Positions 8,175 through 17,465 are shown, numbered from the stretch's first letter. The stretch: DNA of 64,000 nt from PALG01 sp964495885 (GCA_964495885.1 CAZBWO010000001.1:1-64000); one strand, 5' to 3'. The notes: generated from the letters alone by a model not told the origin. Translations and numbers: made by a program.

Positions 8175-9728
8175 CTAGAAAGGAATATCATCATCTGGAT
8201 CATCAGAAGGGTTCATTGCACTTCCAAATGCCTCATCTGTTGAAGGAAACGGTCCTTGATCTGCCTTAAAGGTATCGTCATTGGCTGCATCGTTCATTCT
8301 GGAATGGATTTCAGTTGGGAAATCGAAAGTTTCCAAGTTTTCAAAACGACCCAAATGTCCAACAAATTTCAACCTAATTTCATCCAAACCACCATTTCTG
8401 TGCTTGGCGACAATAAACTCTGCCTGTCCAGCAGTAGGGGTTCGTTCTTCATCATCCCACTCATCTATTTTGTAATATTCCGGACGGTAAATAAAGGAAA
8501 CAATATCTGCATCCTGCTCAATTGCTCCAGATTCCCGAAGGTCACTTAACAAAGGCCGTTTACTTCCCCCTCGGGTTTCCACGGCCCTGGAGAGCTGCGA
8601 AAGCGCAATAACAGGTACGTTCAATTCCTTGGCCAATGCTTTTAAGTTTCTGGAAATGGTTGAAATCTCTTGTTCTCTATTTCCGCCTTTCTGACTTGAG
8701 CCTGCGGTCATCAATTGAAGGTAATCTACTATGATTAGTTTAATGCCGTGTTGGGAAGCCAAACGCCTTGCCTTTGCCCGTAAATCAAAGATGGAAAGAG
8801 AAGGTGTATCATCAATAAATAAGGGAGCTTTTTCAAGGTCTTTAACCTTCACATTAAGTTGCTCCCATTCATGTTTTTCCAGGTTACCAGTACGAAGCTT
8901 TTCTGAAGAAAGGCCTGTTTCCGAAGAAATCAATCTAGTAATCAATTGTACCGAAGACATTTCCAATGAAAAGAATGCCACCGGAATATTATGCTCAACG
9001 GTAATATTACGCGCCATGGATAATGTTAAGGCTGTCTTCCCCATCCCGGGTCGTGCCGCAATAATGACTAAATCACTGGGCTGCCAACCAGAGGTGAGTT
9101 TATCTACTTTGGAAAAACCAGAAGGAATACCTGAAAGCCCTTCTTTATTGGCAATTTCCTCAATTCTTTTTTTAGCTTGGATTACCAAACTTTGGGCCGT
9201 TTCTGAAGAACGCTTTAGATTGCCTTGGGTAATATCATATAGCTTTGCCTCGGCATTATCCAACAAGTCAAAAACATCTGTACCCTCATCATAGGATTCT
9301 TCGATAATTTCACTTGAAATACGAATTAGACTACGCTGAATATACTTCTGAAGAATGATCCTTGCATGGAATTCAATGTGGGCCGAAGAAGATACTTTTT
9401 GGGTTAATTGGATGAGGTAAAACTCACCTCCAACAATATCCAGCTTTTTTTCCTTCTTTAATTGCGCCGAAACAGTTAATAAGTCTATGGGTTCACTATT
9501 TTGAAACAAGGTATAAATCGCTTCAAAAATATGTTGGTGTGCCTCCTTATAGAATACTTCATGATGAAGAATATCAATGATTTCATCAACACCTTTTTTA
9601 TCAATCATCATTGCCCCAAGCACAACTTCTTCTAAATCAATAGCTTGTGGAGGCAATTTTCCTTTTTCCAAAGAAATAACCTGTGCAATTTTTGAAGAAT
9701 ATGAGGTTTTAGGTTGCACTTTTTCCAT
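8175..9728 (-). CDS. dnaB: replicative DNA helicase
   Basis: Hexameric helicase that unwinds the replication fork and recruits primase. 517 residues: N-terminal DnaB domain (about 25-130, LPPQAIDLEEVVLGAMMIDKKG), linker, then RecA-type ATPase with Walker A in AARPGMGKTA (225-233), Walker B in KLIIVDYLQLM, and the conserved SQLSRAVETRGGSKRPLLSDLRESGAIEQDAD segment. The acidic tail DDPDDDIPF is typical of Bacteroidota DnaB. No intein. Transcribed leftward with 166 bases between its start and the end of accA. Confidence 0.97.
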   Translation of the reverse strand: MEKVQPKTSYSSKIAQVISLEKGKLPPQAIDLEEVVLGAMMIDKKGVDEIIDILHHEVFYKEAHQHIFEAIYTLFQNSEPIDLLTVSAQLKKEKKLDIVGGEFYLIQLTQKVSSSAHIEFHARIILQKYIQRSLIRISSEIIEESYDEGTDVFDLLDNAEAKLYDITQGNLKRSSETAQSLVIQAKKRIEEIANKEGLSGIPSGFSKVDKLTSGWQPSDLVIIAARPGMGKTALTLSMARNITVEHNIPVAFFSLEMSSVQLITRLISSETGLSSEKLRTGNLEKHEWEQLNVKVKDLEKAPLFIDDTPSLSIFDLRAKARRLASQHGIKLIIVDYLQLMTAGSSQKGGNREQEISTISRNLKALAKELNVPVIALSQLSRAVETRGGSKRPLLSDLRESGAIEQDADIVSFIYRPEYYKIDEWDDEERTPTAGQAEFIVAKHRNGGLDEIRLKFVGHLGRFENLETFDFPTEIHSRMNDAANDDTFKADQGPFPSTDEAFGSAMNPSDDPDDDIPF

Positions 9729-9839
9729 GATGCGAATGTAAAAAAAATGTTAAGAGCAGCGCTACATTACTTGGGATAGCTGTCCACTGGTCATTAACAA
9801 TTGAACTGTTAATAAGTTAGAAATATTGTTGATAACCAC

Positions 9840-9868
9840 AAAAAAAACCGATGTAAAAACACCGGCAT
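9840..9868 (-). terminator. intrinsic terminator after accA
   Basis: On the minus strand CCGGTGT pairs with ACATCGG (one G-T pair) around a short T loop and is followed by a run of seven or more T. It lies 27 bases beyond the accA stop codon and separates accA from dnaB. Confidence 0.7.
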
Positions 9869-9894
9869 TTTCGAAAGGGTTGTGTTTGTTGGGA

Positions 9895-10848
9895 TTAAGA
9901 TTTAAACTCTCCCATTTTACTGTATTTTTCCATCCTCTTTTCCACTAAATCATCTGGTGATAAGTTCTTCAGTTCCGCATAATTTTTTTCGATAGCCTTC
10001 GCAACAGCGATGTAGGTTTTTTCACGATCACTATGCGCTCCTCCTAATGGTTCTTTTACGATACTATCTATTAGTTTTAGCTTCTTCATATCTGAAGCAG
10101 TAAGCTTTAAGGCTTCTGCAGCCTGTTCCTTAAATTCCCAACTTCTCCAAAGAATAGAAGAACAGCTCTCTGGGGAGATTACGGAATACCAAGTATTTTC
10201 CAACATTAGTACCCTATCGCCCACTCCAATACCAAAAGCACCTCCACTGGCTCCTTCTCCAATAATCACCACAATAATGGGAACCTCAAGCCTAGTCATT
10301 TCCAAAATATTTCGGGCAATAGCTTCCCCTTGTCCGCGTTCTTCGGCTTCCATTCCAGGATATGCACCAGGAGTATCTACAAGTGTCACTACAGGAATAC
10401 CAAACTTTTCCGCAGATTTCATCAAACGAAGGGCTTTGCGGTATCCTTCCGGGTTTGCCATTCCAAAGTTTCTATATTGTCTGGTCTTGGTATTATAACC
10501 TTTTTGTTGCCCAATAAACATATAGCTTTGGTCACCAATTTTCCCAAGTCCGCCAATCATGGCTTTATCATCCTTGAAATTTCGGTCACCATGTAGTTCT
10601 AAAAAAGAATCCCCACAAATGGCTTTGATATAATCCATAGTGTAGGGACGGTTGGGATGGCGTGATAATTGTACTCGTTGCCAAGCCGTTAGGTTTTTAT
10701 ATATCTCCTTTTTGGTCTCGTTTAATTTTTTCTCAATCTGCTTGCAGGTATTGCTCACATCTACATTACTATCTTCCCCAATTTTGCAAGCTTTTTCATA
10801 TTGCTCCTGCAATTCCTTAATGGGTAATTCAAAGTCAAGGTATTCCAT
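9895..10848 (-). CDS. accA: acetyl-CoA carboxylase carboxyltransferase subunit alpha
   Basis: Transfers the carboxyl group from biotin carboxyl carrier protein to acetyl-CoA, with AccD, as the first step of fatty-acid synthesis. 317 residues, normal length. Crotonase-fold signatures are seen: VTLVDTPGAYPGMEAEERGQ, IIGEGASGGAFGIGVGDR and MLENTWYSVISPESCSSILW. Starts MEYLDFELPIKELQEQ, the family N-terminus. Stands alone with its own promoter and terminator. Confidence 0.96.
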   Translation of the reverse strand: MEYLDFELPIKELQEQYEKACKIGEDSNVDVSNTCKQIEKKLNETKKEIYKNLTAWQRVQLSRHPNRPYTMDYIKAICGDSFLELHGDRNFKDDKAMIGGLGKIGDQSYMFIGQQKGYNTKTRQYRNFGMANPEGYRKALRLMKSAEKFGIPVVTLVDTPGAYPGMEAEERGQGEAIARNILEMTRLEVPIIVVIIGEGASGGAFGIGVGDRVLMLENTWYSVISPESCSSILWRSWEFKEQAAEALKLTASDMKKLKLIDSIVKEPLGGAHSDREKTYIAVAKAIEKNYAELKNLSPDDLVEKRMEKYSKMGEFKS

Positions 10849-10880
10849 GGGTTTTTCGGTGAAGTTTTAGTTATAGTCTA

Positions 10881-10888
10881 CAAAGATA
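10881..10888 (-). promoter_or_regulatory. promoter -7 element of accA
   Basis: TATCTTTG on the minus strand, an exact TAnnTTTG match, 33 bases upstream of the accA ATG at 10848. It falls in the 51-base gap between accA and the upstream transporter gene. Confidence 0.55.
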
Positions 10889-10899
10889 AAATTTTGAAA

Positions 10900-11802
10900 T
10901 TAGCTAAAAGGTATTTGTTTGCTTTTTCTTCTTTTCCGCATTTTCAAATATCCGTTTGCCAATACGGTCAATAATATAATTGCTGCCCCAATATAAAATT
11001 GCGGACTCATATTTTCTGAATCCCCCAGTACCAATACGGCTAGGATAATTCCATAAACAGGTTCCAAATTAATGGTAAGCATCACCGTAAAAGGAGATAG
11101 CCATTTCATGACATGTACCGAAGCAATAAAAGCATAGGCTGTACATGCCGAAGCCAAAATAAACAAGTATCCCCAATCTGTTGCAGAAACTTTAAAAAAC
11201 GATGCGGTAAAATCTCCTTTCAAAGCTAGATATACGGTAATACACAAAACGCCAAAACCTAGCTCATAGAAAGAAATTGTTGATGCTTCGTAGCGTTTTG
11301 CATACCTGCTGTTTATTACCGAAAACAGTGCACTTAAAAAAGCCGAAAGTAAGGCTAGTAAAATGCCCAACAAATAATGCCAACTTGCCTTAAATATAAT
11401 GAACAAACCAATCATGGTAAGAAGGCCGAACACCAATTCATAAAGAATAACCTTCCGTCTATAAAACATGGGCTCCAGTAAGGAAGTAAAGAATGCACCG
11501 GTAGACATGACGGCTAAGGTCACTGAAACATTAGAGGCCTTAATAGCTCCAAAAAAAGTAAGCCAGTGTACAGCTATGATAAAGCCAGCAATAAAAAAAC
11601 CAGTGAGTACCTTTTTGGAAAACCGAAGGCTTTTTTTCCTAAATAAAATAAACAACCCAACCAACCCTGTTGCCAATAACATTCTGTACCAAACCAATGG
11701 AATCGCCTCAAGCGAAATAAGCGCTCCCAGTACAGCAGTGTAGCCCCAAACAAATACAATGAAATGTAAATGAAGGTATTGAAGTAAATTACCGTTTCGC
11801 AT
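10900..11802 (-). CDS. EamA/DMT-family transporter
   Basis: 300-residue integral membrane protein with about ten hydrophobic segments arranged as two similar halves, the EamA (drug/metabolite exporter) architecture; FIVFVWGYTAVLGALIS at the start and NLEPVYGIILAVLVLGD near 245 are family-typical. The C-terminus is basic and cytoplasmic (KMRKRRKSKQ). Substrate cannot be assigned. Its start overlaps the end of the LptF/G permease gene by 14 bases, so it is translated in the tgt-permease-transporter unit. Confidence 0.88.
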   Translation of the reverse strand: MRNGNLLQYLHLHFIVFVWGYTAVLGALISLEAIPLVWYRMLLATGLVGLFILFRKKSLRFSKKVLTGFFIAGFIIAVHWLTFFGAIKASNVSVTLAVMSTGAFFTSLLEPMFYRRKVILYELVFGLLTMIGLFIIFKASWHYLLGILLALLSAFLSALFSVINSRYAKRYEASTISFYELGFGVLCITVYLALKGDFTASFFKVSATDWGYLFILASACTAYAFIASVHVMKWLSPFTVMLTINLEPVYGIILAVLVLGDSENMSPQFYIGAAIILLTVLANGYLKMRKRRKSKQIPFS

Positions 11803-12871
11803 TTCGAAGTAAATAAATAGCTAAGGCACCAAAAACAAAGTTAGGAAACCAAGTGGCTAAAAACGGACTAAAGGTGCTTTGCTCTGCCAAGGTTCCGAAA
11901 ATTTTATCAAAAAAGACGAAAACCATCCCCACTCCTATTCCAATGGCAAGATTCACCCCCATACCACCTCTTCGTTTAATTGAAGATACCGAAACAGCAA
12001 TTATTGTTAAAATGTAGGCAGAAACTGGTAGACTCCATCGTTTATATCGAACCACTTCATAACGGTTAATAAAAGTAGAGCCCTTCTCCTTTTCCCTTCT
12101 AATGAATTTGTTTAATTCATTAAAATTCAAGGTTTCGGCAATATATTCTACGGGAGTCAAATCTTCAATTTCAAAGGGAAGTATAGTATCTTTTTTTGGT
12201 TCGTAATGCAAAGAGTCTTCTCTATTTCCAATGCGTCTTAAAAAATAATTATATAGCGTATAGCTAGAATCTGCCTCATTGAAATCTATTCTACTGGCTG
12301 TAATTTTATGGGACATTTTATTCCCATCAAAATGCTCTAATGTGAAGTTATTTCCAGATTTTTCCAATACATTAAAATAACTCACATAGATATATTCATC
12401 ATCATTAATCTGACGGTACACATTAGATTGCTCCCTGTCTTTTCCGCGTCCTTTATTAAGGTATTTATAACTAAACTCATTAAATCCTTTGCTTGCCTTT
12501 GGCGCTAAGTAATTTCCGAGGAAAAAAGCACCAACACACACAATTGTGGCTCCTATAAAATAGGGCCGTAAAAACCTATAAAAAGAAACCCCAGAACTTA
12601 AAAAGGCAATTACTTCTGTATTATTGGCCAATTTAGAGGTAAACCAAATAATGGATAGAAAAAGAAACAGAGGAAATAGTAAATTGGCAAAATAAATGGT
12701 GAAATCAAGGTAGTATTCCAACACATTAATTAAGGGGACTTCATTTGCCAGGATCTTATCGATCTTTTCTGCTAGATTAATGGTGATCCCAATAGGAATG
12801 AAAAGTAGTAGGAGAAGCGTAAAAGTCCCCAAGTATTTCTGAAGAATGTATTTATCTAAAATTTTAAGCAT
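11789..12871 (-). CDS. LptF/LptG-family permease
   Basis: Membrane subunit of the LptBFG transporter that extracts lipopolysaccharide from the inner membrane. 360 residues from the ATG at 12871 (MLKILDKYILQKYLGTF), with hydrophobic helices near residues 15-37, 45-75 and 95-115, a large periplasmic beta-rich domain, then three C-terminal helices. The start at 12871 is chosen because it overlaps the tgt stop as TAATG and matches the family N-terminus; a longer frame from 12913 would lie in the tgt coding region. Which of LptF or LptG it is cannot be settled here. Confidence 0.9.
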   Translation of the reverse strand: MLKILDKYILQKYLGTFTLLLLLFIPIGITINLAEKIDKILANEVPLINVLEYYLDFTIYFANLLFPLFLFLSIIWFTSKLANNTEVIAFLSSGVSFYRFLRPYFIGATIVCVGAFFLGNYLAPKASKGFNEFSYKYLNKGRGKDREQSNVYRQINDDEYIYVSYFNVLEKSGNNFTLEHFDGNKMSHKITASRIDFNEADSSYTLYNYFLRRIGNREDSLHYEPKKDTILPFEIEDLTPVEYIAETLNFNELNKFIRREKEKGSTFINRYEVVRYKRWSLPVSAYILTIIAVSVSSIKRRGGMGVNLAIGIGVGMVFVFFDKIFGTLAEQSTFSPFLATWFPNFVFGALAIYLLRNAKR

Positions 12872-14001
12872 TACAGTCTTTTGTCCATTTGCTGCACCAT
12901 ACGGTTTTTCCATTCAGAAAAATCCCCTGCTAAGATATGTTTTCTCGCTTCACGAACCAACCAAAGGTAAAACCCTAAATTATGAATACTGGCTATCTGC
13001 CTTCCCAACATTTCATTCACAGAAAATAGATGCCTAACATAGGCTTTACTATAGGCCGTATCTACCCATGTAATTCCCATTTCGTCCAACGGTGAAAAAT
13101 CATCTTCCCACTTTTTGTTTTTGATGTTAATTGTTCCATGGGCCGTAAATAGCATCCCATTTCTACCATTTCGGGTGGGCATTACACAATCAAACATATC
13201 AATCCCAAGCGCAATATTTTCCAATATATTAATAGGCGTTCCCACTCCCATAAGGTAACGTGGCTTTTCCTTCGGAAGTATGTCGGTCACCACATCGGTC
13301 ATCTCGTACATTTCCTCTGCAGGTTCCCCAACAGACAGTCCGCCAATAGCATTCCCTTCAGCCCCCACCGAAGCTATATAATCCGCAGATTGCTTCCGAA
13401 GATCCTTGTAGGTGCTTCCTTGCACAATTGGAAAAAAAGTTTGCTCATACCCATACTTAAATGGTAGTTTTTCCAAGTGATTCATACAGCGGTCCAGCCA
13501 TCTGTGCGTCATGTGCATAGATCGCTTGGCGTATTGATAATCACAAGGGTAAGGTGTACATTCATCAAAGGCCATGATAATATCTGCACCTATGGTACGC
13601 TGAATTTCCATTACATTTTCTGGTGTAAATACGTGCAGGCTGCCATCTATATGCGATTTAAACTTCACCCCTTCCTCTTTTATCTTCCTGTTTGCTGAAA
13701 GGGAATATACTTGATATCCACCACTGTCTGTTAAAATGTTGCGGTCCCAATTCATAAACTTGTGGAGTCCGCCTGCCTTCTCCAAAATAGCTGTTTGTGG
13801 CCTAAGAAATAAATGATACGTATTCCCCAAAATAATATCTGGATTGATCTCTTCTTCTAATTCCCGTTGGTGTACTCCCTTAACGGTTGCCAGCGTACCT
13901 ACTGGCATAAAGATGGGGGTTTCCACTTTTCCGTGAGCCAAGGTAATAGTTCCTGCCCTGGCTTTAGACATGCTATCGTTTCCAGCAATCGTAAACTTCA
14001 T
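12871..14001 (-). CDS. tgt: queuine tRNA-ribosyltransferase
   Basis: Exchanges guanine-34 of GUN anticodon tRNAs for preQ1. 376 residues from ATG 14001 (MKFTIAGNDSMSKARAG). Seen: ETPIFMPVGT, DIILGNTYHLFLRP, nucleophile region MAFDECTPYP with LTDSGGYQVYSL, GGLSVGEP, RYLMGVGTP and DMFDCVMPTRNGRNG. The upstream in-frame ATG at 14025 lies inside the -7 promoter element, so 14001 is the start. The stop overlaps the start of the permease gene as TAATG, implying translational coupling. Note that the canonical C-terminal zinc-site cysteines (CxCxxC) are absent in my reading; the region downstream of DCVMPTRNGRNG reads GTINIKNKKWEDDFSPLDE. Confidence 0.95.
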   Translation of the reverse strand: MKFTIAGNDSMSKARAGTITLAHGKVETPIFMPVGTLATVKGVHQRELEEEINPDIILGNTYHLFLRPQTAILEKAGGLHKFMNWDRNILTDSGGYQVYSLSANRKIKEEGVKFKSHIDGSLHVFTPENVMEIQRTIGADIIMAFDECTPYPCDYQYAKRSMHMTHRWLDRCMNHLEKLPFKYGYEQTFFPIVQGSTYKDLRKQSADYIASVGAEGNAIGGLSVGEPAEEMYEMTDVVTDILPKEKPRYLMGVGTPINILENIALGIDMFDCVMPTRNGRNGMLFTAHGTINIKNKKWEDDFSPLDEMGITWVDTAYSKAYVRHLFSVNEMLGRQIASIHNLGFYLWLVREARKHILAGDFSEWKNRMVQQMDKRL

Positions 14002-14022
14002 GTAGCGTTTATTTTCAAAACG

Positions 14023-14030
14023 CAAAGATA
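14023..14030 (-). promoter_or_regulatory. promoter -7 element of tgt
   Basis: TATCTTTG on the minus strand at 14030-14023, exact TAnnTTTG, 21 bases upstream of the tgt ATG at 14001. It drives the leftward tgt, permease and DMT transporter unit. Confidence 0.6.
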
Positions 14031-14190
14031 GGACGAAATATAAGTATCCCTACGTTATGGAAGTGGAATCACTTGAAAACCTTGGAAACTGTTAACTAAA
14101 TTCCGTAAATCGTTGATAACTGACTTTTTTTTCACTTTGAACGGCTTTTCGAAAGTGGTATTTTTATCGCAGATTTAAAAACAAGTTTTT

Positions 14191-15036
14191 ATGCCTAATA
14201 TGGATTACCTGAACGATTTGGTTGTACAAGTCCGAAGGGATATTTTACGACAAGTACACAGGGTTAATTCGGGGCATCCGGGTGGCTCTTTGGGATGTAC
14301 AGAATTTTTTGTTGCACTGTATCAAGAACTCATGGACAGAAAGGATGGTTTTGATATGGACGGTATTGGAGAGGATTTATTTTTTCTTTCCAATGGCCAT
14401 ATTTCCCCGGTTTTTTACAGTGTTTTGGCGCGTTCCGGTTATTTCCCTGTGGATGAATTGAATACTTTCCGCCATATTGATTCCCGCCTTCAGGGACACC
14501 CTACTACACACGAAGGATTACCAGGAATTAGGGTGGCTTCTGGGTCATTGGGACAAGGAATTTCCGTTGCAGTAGGTGCTGCACTTTCCAAAAAACTCAA
14601 TAATGATAATCACTTGGTCTATACTCTCTGTGGAGATGGAGAGCTTCAGGAAGGACAAAACTGGGAAGCAATTATGTATGCTGCTGGAAATAATGTAGAC
14701 AACCTTATAGTAACGGTAGACTATAATGGGCAACAAATTGATGGTTCCTTAGACACGGTTCTTCCACTTGGGAATCTTTCAGAAAAATTTAAAGCCTTTG
14801 GATGGGACGTAATGGAGATTGAAAAAGGGAACGATCTCTCTTCCATCATCAATGGAATGGAAAAGGCAAAGTCTAAAACAGGAAATGGAAAACCTGTTTG
14901 TGTCCTGCTACATACTGTAATGGGTAATGGTGTTGACTTTATGATGCATACACATGCTTGGCATGGAAAAGCACCTAATGACGAACAATTGGAAATTGCC
15001 CTTTCACAAAACCCAGAAACTTTAGGGGACTATTAA
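14191..15036 (+). CDS. transketolase, N-terminal (ThDP-binding) subunit
   Basis: 281 residues corresponding to the pyrophosphate-binding half of transketolase: RVNSGHPGGSLGCTEFFVALY, LSNGHISPVFYSVLA, VASGSLGQGISVAVGAAL and the ThDP motif GDGELQEGQNWEAIMYAAGNNVDNL. Together with the next gene it would form the two-gene transketolase used in the pentose phosphate pathway by many Bacteroidota. Gap to the next gene is 10 bases. The split is the normal form in this lineage and not a frameshift: each half has its own start and stop and complete domain. Confidence 0.93.
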   Translation: MPNMDYLNDLVVQVRRDILRQVHRVNSGHPGGSLGCTEFFVALYQELMDRKDGFDMDGIGEDLFFLSNGHISPVFYSVLARSGYFPVDELNTFRHIDSRLQGHPTTHEGLPGIRVASGSLGQGISVAVGAALSKKLNNDNHLVYTLCGDGELQEGQNWEAIMYAAGNNVDNLIVTVDYNGQQIDGSLDTVLPLGNLSEKFKAFGWDVMEIEKGNDLSSIINGMEKAKSKTGNGKPVCVLLHTVMGNGVDFMMHTHAWHGKAPNDEQLEIALSQNPETLGDY

Positions 15037-15046
15037 TACAACATTT

Positions 15047-16000
15047 ATGAAAAAGTATATTGATACAGGAAAAAAAGATACTAGATCTGGATTTGGTGCA
15101 GGACTAACAATACTTGGGAAAACCCATCCTAATGTAGTGGCGCTTTGTGCAGATTTAACAGGTTCCCTCAAAATGGATGAGTTTAAAGACAATCATCCTG
15201 AACGATTTTTTCAAGTGGGAATTGCTGAAGCTAATATGATGGGAATTGCTGCCGGACTTACCATTGGAGGGAAAGTTCCTTTCACAGGTACGTTTGCAAA
15301 TTTCTCTACAGGAAGGGTGTATGACCAAATTAGACAGAGTATTGCCTACAGTGGAAAAAATGTAAAAATCTGCGCCTCGCATGCAGGGCTTACCTTAGGA
15401 GAAGATGGTGCCACCCACCAAATTCTGGAAGATATTGGGCTTATGAAAATGCTCCCTGGAATGACCGTAATCAACACCTGCGATTTTAACCAGACCAAAG
15501 CAGCGACCTTAGCGATTGCAGACCATAAAGGTCCGGTTTACCTAAGGTTTGGGCGTCCAAAAGTTCCTAATTTCACCCCAGAAGATCAATCATTTGAAAT
15601 AGGCAAAGCCATTCTACTTCAAGAAGGGAGTGATGTAACCTTGGTTGCTACAGGTCATTTGGTATGGGAAGCTTTACTAGCTGCTGAAGCATTACACGAG
15701 GAAGGTATTTCAGCAGAAGTCATCAACATTCACACCATTAAACCTTTAGATACTGAAGCTATTTTAAAAAGTATTTCCAAAACAGGCTGTATTGTAACTG
15801 CAGAAGAACACAATTACCTTGGTGGTCTTGGCGAAAGCGTTGCTAGGGTTTTAACCGAAAACAATCCCGCTCCCCAAGAAATTGTTGCCACGCAAGATAC
15901 CTTTGGCGAATCTGGAACTCCAGAGCAATTGATGGAAAAATATGGCTTAAATGCAGAGGCTATTACAAAAGCTGCAAAGAAAGTATTGGCTAGAAAATAA
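15047..16000 (+). CDS. transketolase, C-terminal (Pyr) subunit
   Basis: 317 residues covering the pyrimidine-binding and C-terminal domains: DTRSGFGAGLTILGKTHPNVVALCADL, FFQVGIAEANMMGIAAGLT, GLTLGEDGATHQ, and TAEEHNYLGGLGESVA. Catalytic Glu of FQVGIAEAN is present. Partner of the preceding gene, with which it forms an operon ending at the terminator 16022-16056. Confidence 0.93.
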   Translation: MKKYIDTGKKDTRSGFGAGLTILGKTHPNVVALCADLTGSLKMDEFKDNHPERFFQVGIAEANMMGIAAGLTIGGKVPFTGTFANFSTGRVYDQIRQSIAYSGKNVKICASHAGLTLGEDGATHQILEDIGLMKMLPGMTVINTCDFNQTKAATLAIADHKGPVYLRFGRPKVPNFTPEDQSFEIGKAILLQEGSDVTLVATGHLVWEALLAAEALHEEGISAEVINIHTIKPLDTEAILKSISKTGCIVTAEEHNYLGGLGESVARVLTENNPAPQEIVATQDTFGESGTPEQLMEKYGLNAEAITKAAKKVLARK

Positions 16001-16021
16001 TAGTATTTACATAAATATAAA

Positions 16022-16056
16022 AAAGCCCTGCAGTTACTTATTGCAGGGCTTTTTTC
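16022..16056. terminator. bidirectional terminator
   Basis: AAGCCCTGCA (16023-16032) pairs with TGCAGGGCTT (16042-16051), with A and T runs on either side. Ends the transketolase operon; the leftward FKBP gene ends at 16079 and can use it as well. Confidence 0.88.
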
Positions 16057-16078
16057 AATGAATAGGATTAACCATCCA

Positions 16079-17011
16079 TTAACTATCTTCGTCTAAATAA
16101 TCTGGAATTCCGTCATTATCAACATCTGGGTAGGTGATGTTTCCGTCTTCATCAATCTCAATTTCATCAGAAGTTGGACGCCCATCATTGTCATCATCCG
16201 GATCAATATAATTAGGTAATGTGTCTTCGTCTGTATCATCATCTTCCTCAATACCATTTCCGTTAAGGTCTTCCACGACAGAAGGAATGCCATCTGCATC
16301 TTGATCACCTTCTGCCCGATCGTACACTTGGAAAGCAAAGATTAAATTTGCGTAAACAGGGATAGAAGAATTGGAAGGTGGGTTAACGTAATACCCCAAT
16401 CCGGCAGGAATGAAAACGGCACCAATTCCAAAATTTTCAAAGGAAATGGTACCATCTGGATTTGTCACAAACCCTGTTGCGGTTTTAAATCCAGTAAGTC
16501 CATCTTGAAATCCATTCACTACCGCTGTTAAATCAAAACTAACTGGGACCACTGAAGAATCAAATATTTTAGTGTATGGAACCAAACTGGTCTCCTTATT
16601 AATGTAAGTACCTTCGTAGCTCACCGTAGCAACATCTGGAAATTGAATTGTTTCCCCATCACCGGTATCTACCGATAGATAATATAATTTGTATTCTAGG
16701 TTTTCTTCAATCCTGTCCGGAACCATCTTAAAGGTCACCTGATCAATAAGTGGGGTTTTACCAGCGTTGTCACCAGCAATGGTATCGAACTTGATCATGT
16801 AGTCAAAATCTGCTGGTGGGTTTTGAAAATCCTCATAGTTATAAAAGTGTGTCTCCAAGTACTCCTCTATGATAGCTTGAGCTGCAGGCGCTTCTTCATT
16901 TCTATCACGTGCCGGAATAAAATTATCTGGAGTTCCATCATCGTCATTATTACATGCGGAAAAAGGAAGAAGAATTCCTGTTAAAATTACGATATACCAA
17001 TATTTCTTCAT
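16079..17011 (-). CDS. FKBP-type peptidyl-prolyl isomerase lipoprotein
   Basis: 310 residues starting MKKYWYIVILTGILLPFSAC, a lipoprotein signal with the lipid-modified Cys in SAC. The middle (about 125-250) is FKBP-like: VSYEGTYINKETSLVPYTKIFDSS, VVNGFQDGLTGFK, FIPAGLGYY, IPVYANLIFAFQVYD. The last 60 residues are a string of D-rich calcium-binding repeats (DQDADGIPSVVEDLNGNG, DPDDDNDGRPTSDE, DVDNDGIPDYLDED) of thrombospondin type 3 kind. Probably a periplasmic or surface folding factor; several related Flavobacterial genes accompany gliding proteins (GldI), but no gliding gene is adjacent. A GTG six bases upstream (17017) is an alternative start. Confidence 0.88.
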   Translation of the reverse strand: MKKYWYIVILTGILLPFSACNNDDDGTPDNFIPARDRNEEAPAAQAIIEEYLETHFYNYEDFQNPPADFDYMIKFDTIAGDNAGKTPLIDQVTFKMVPDRIEENLEYKLYYLSVDTGDGETIQFPDVATVSYEGTYINKETSLVPYTKIFDSSVVPVSFDLTAVVNGFQDGLTGFKTATGFVTNPDGTISFENFGIGAVFIPAGLGYYVNPPSNSSIPVYANLIFAFQVYDRAEGDQDADGIPSVVEDLNGNGIEEDDDTDEDTLPNYIDPDDDNDGRPTSDEIEIDEDGNITYPDVDNDGIPDYLDEDS

Positions 17012-17048
17012 CGTCACTATTTTGATGGCGCAAGATACAATTTTCAGT

Positions 17049-17056
17049 TATTTTTG
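17049..17056 (+). promoter_or_regulatory. promoter -7 element of hslR
   Basis: TATTTTTG, an exact TAnnTTTG match, 34 bases before the ATG at 17091. The promoter lies in the gap between divergent genes, supporting 17091 as the translation start. Confidence 0.45.
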
Positions 17057-17090
17057 TACCTTCTTTAACGTAGTTTTAATCGGAAATGAT

Positions 17091-17465
17091 ATGCGAGTTG
17101 ACAAATACCTTTGGTGCACCCGATATTTTAAAACCAGAAGCATCGCTACAAGAGCGTGTAAAAAAGGAGCCGTAAAAGTAAATGGGGAAACAGTCAAACC
17201 TTCAAGGGAAGTTTTCCCTGGGGATCAAATAATTCTTCGGAAGGACCAAGTGAATTATTCATTGGAAGTTTTGGATCACCCGTCAAACCGTGTAGGAGCC
17301 AAACTGGTGAATCTATACAGGGTAGACACTACCCCTTCCGAAGCTTTTGAACAACAGGAATTACTTAGTTATTCTAAAGAATATTACCGAAAAAAAGGAA
17401 CAGGAAGACCCACCAAAAAAGACCGAAGGGATTTGGAAGATTTTACAGATTCTGCTCAAGACTAA
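17091..17465 (+). CDS. hslR: S4-domain RNA-binding protein, Hsp15 family
   Basis: 124 residues from ATG 17091 (MRVDKYLWCTRYFKTRSIAT). Residues 1-60 are an S4 RNA-binding domain with the family signature RVDKYLW...RTRS...ACKKGAVKVNGETVKPSREVFPGDQI. In E. coli Hsp15 binds stalled 50S subunits carrying nascent chain-tRNA. The basic tail RKKGTGRPTKKDRRDL is typical. The frame opens further upstream, but the conserved N-terminus begins at 17091. Confidence 0.88.
   Translation: MRVDKYLWCTRYFKTRSIATRACKKGAVKVNGETVKPSREVFPGDQIILRKDQVNYSLEVLDHPSNRVGAKLVNLYRVDTTPSEAFEQQELLSYSKEYYRKKGTGRPTKKDRRDLEDFTDSAQD

Noticed and set aside
8256..9294. Long frames antisense to dnaB (for example 8731-9294)
   Set aside because: Shadow frames of a highly conserved gene with low-complexity products; no start context or homology pattern.
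12872..12913. Upstream start of the LptF/G permease
   Set aside because: It would lie within tgt coding sequence; the ATG overlapping the tgt stop matches the family N-terminus.
14191..16000. Split transketolase as a frameshifted gene
   Set aside because: Each part is a complete domain set with its own start and a 10-base gap, the normal form in this lineage.
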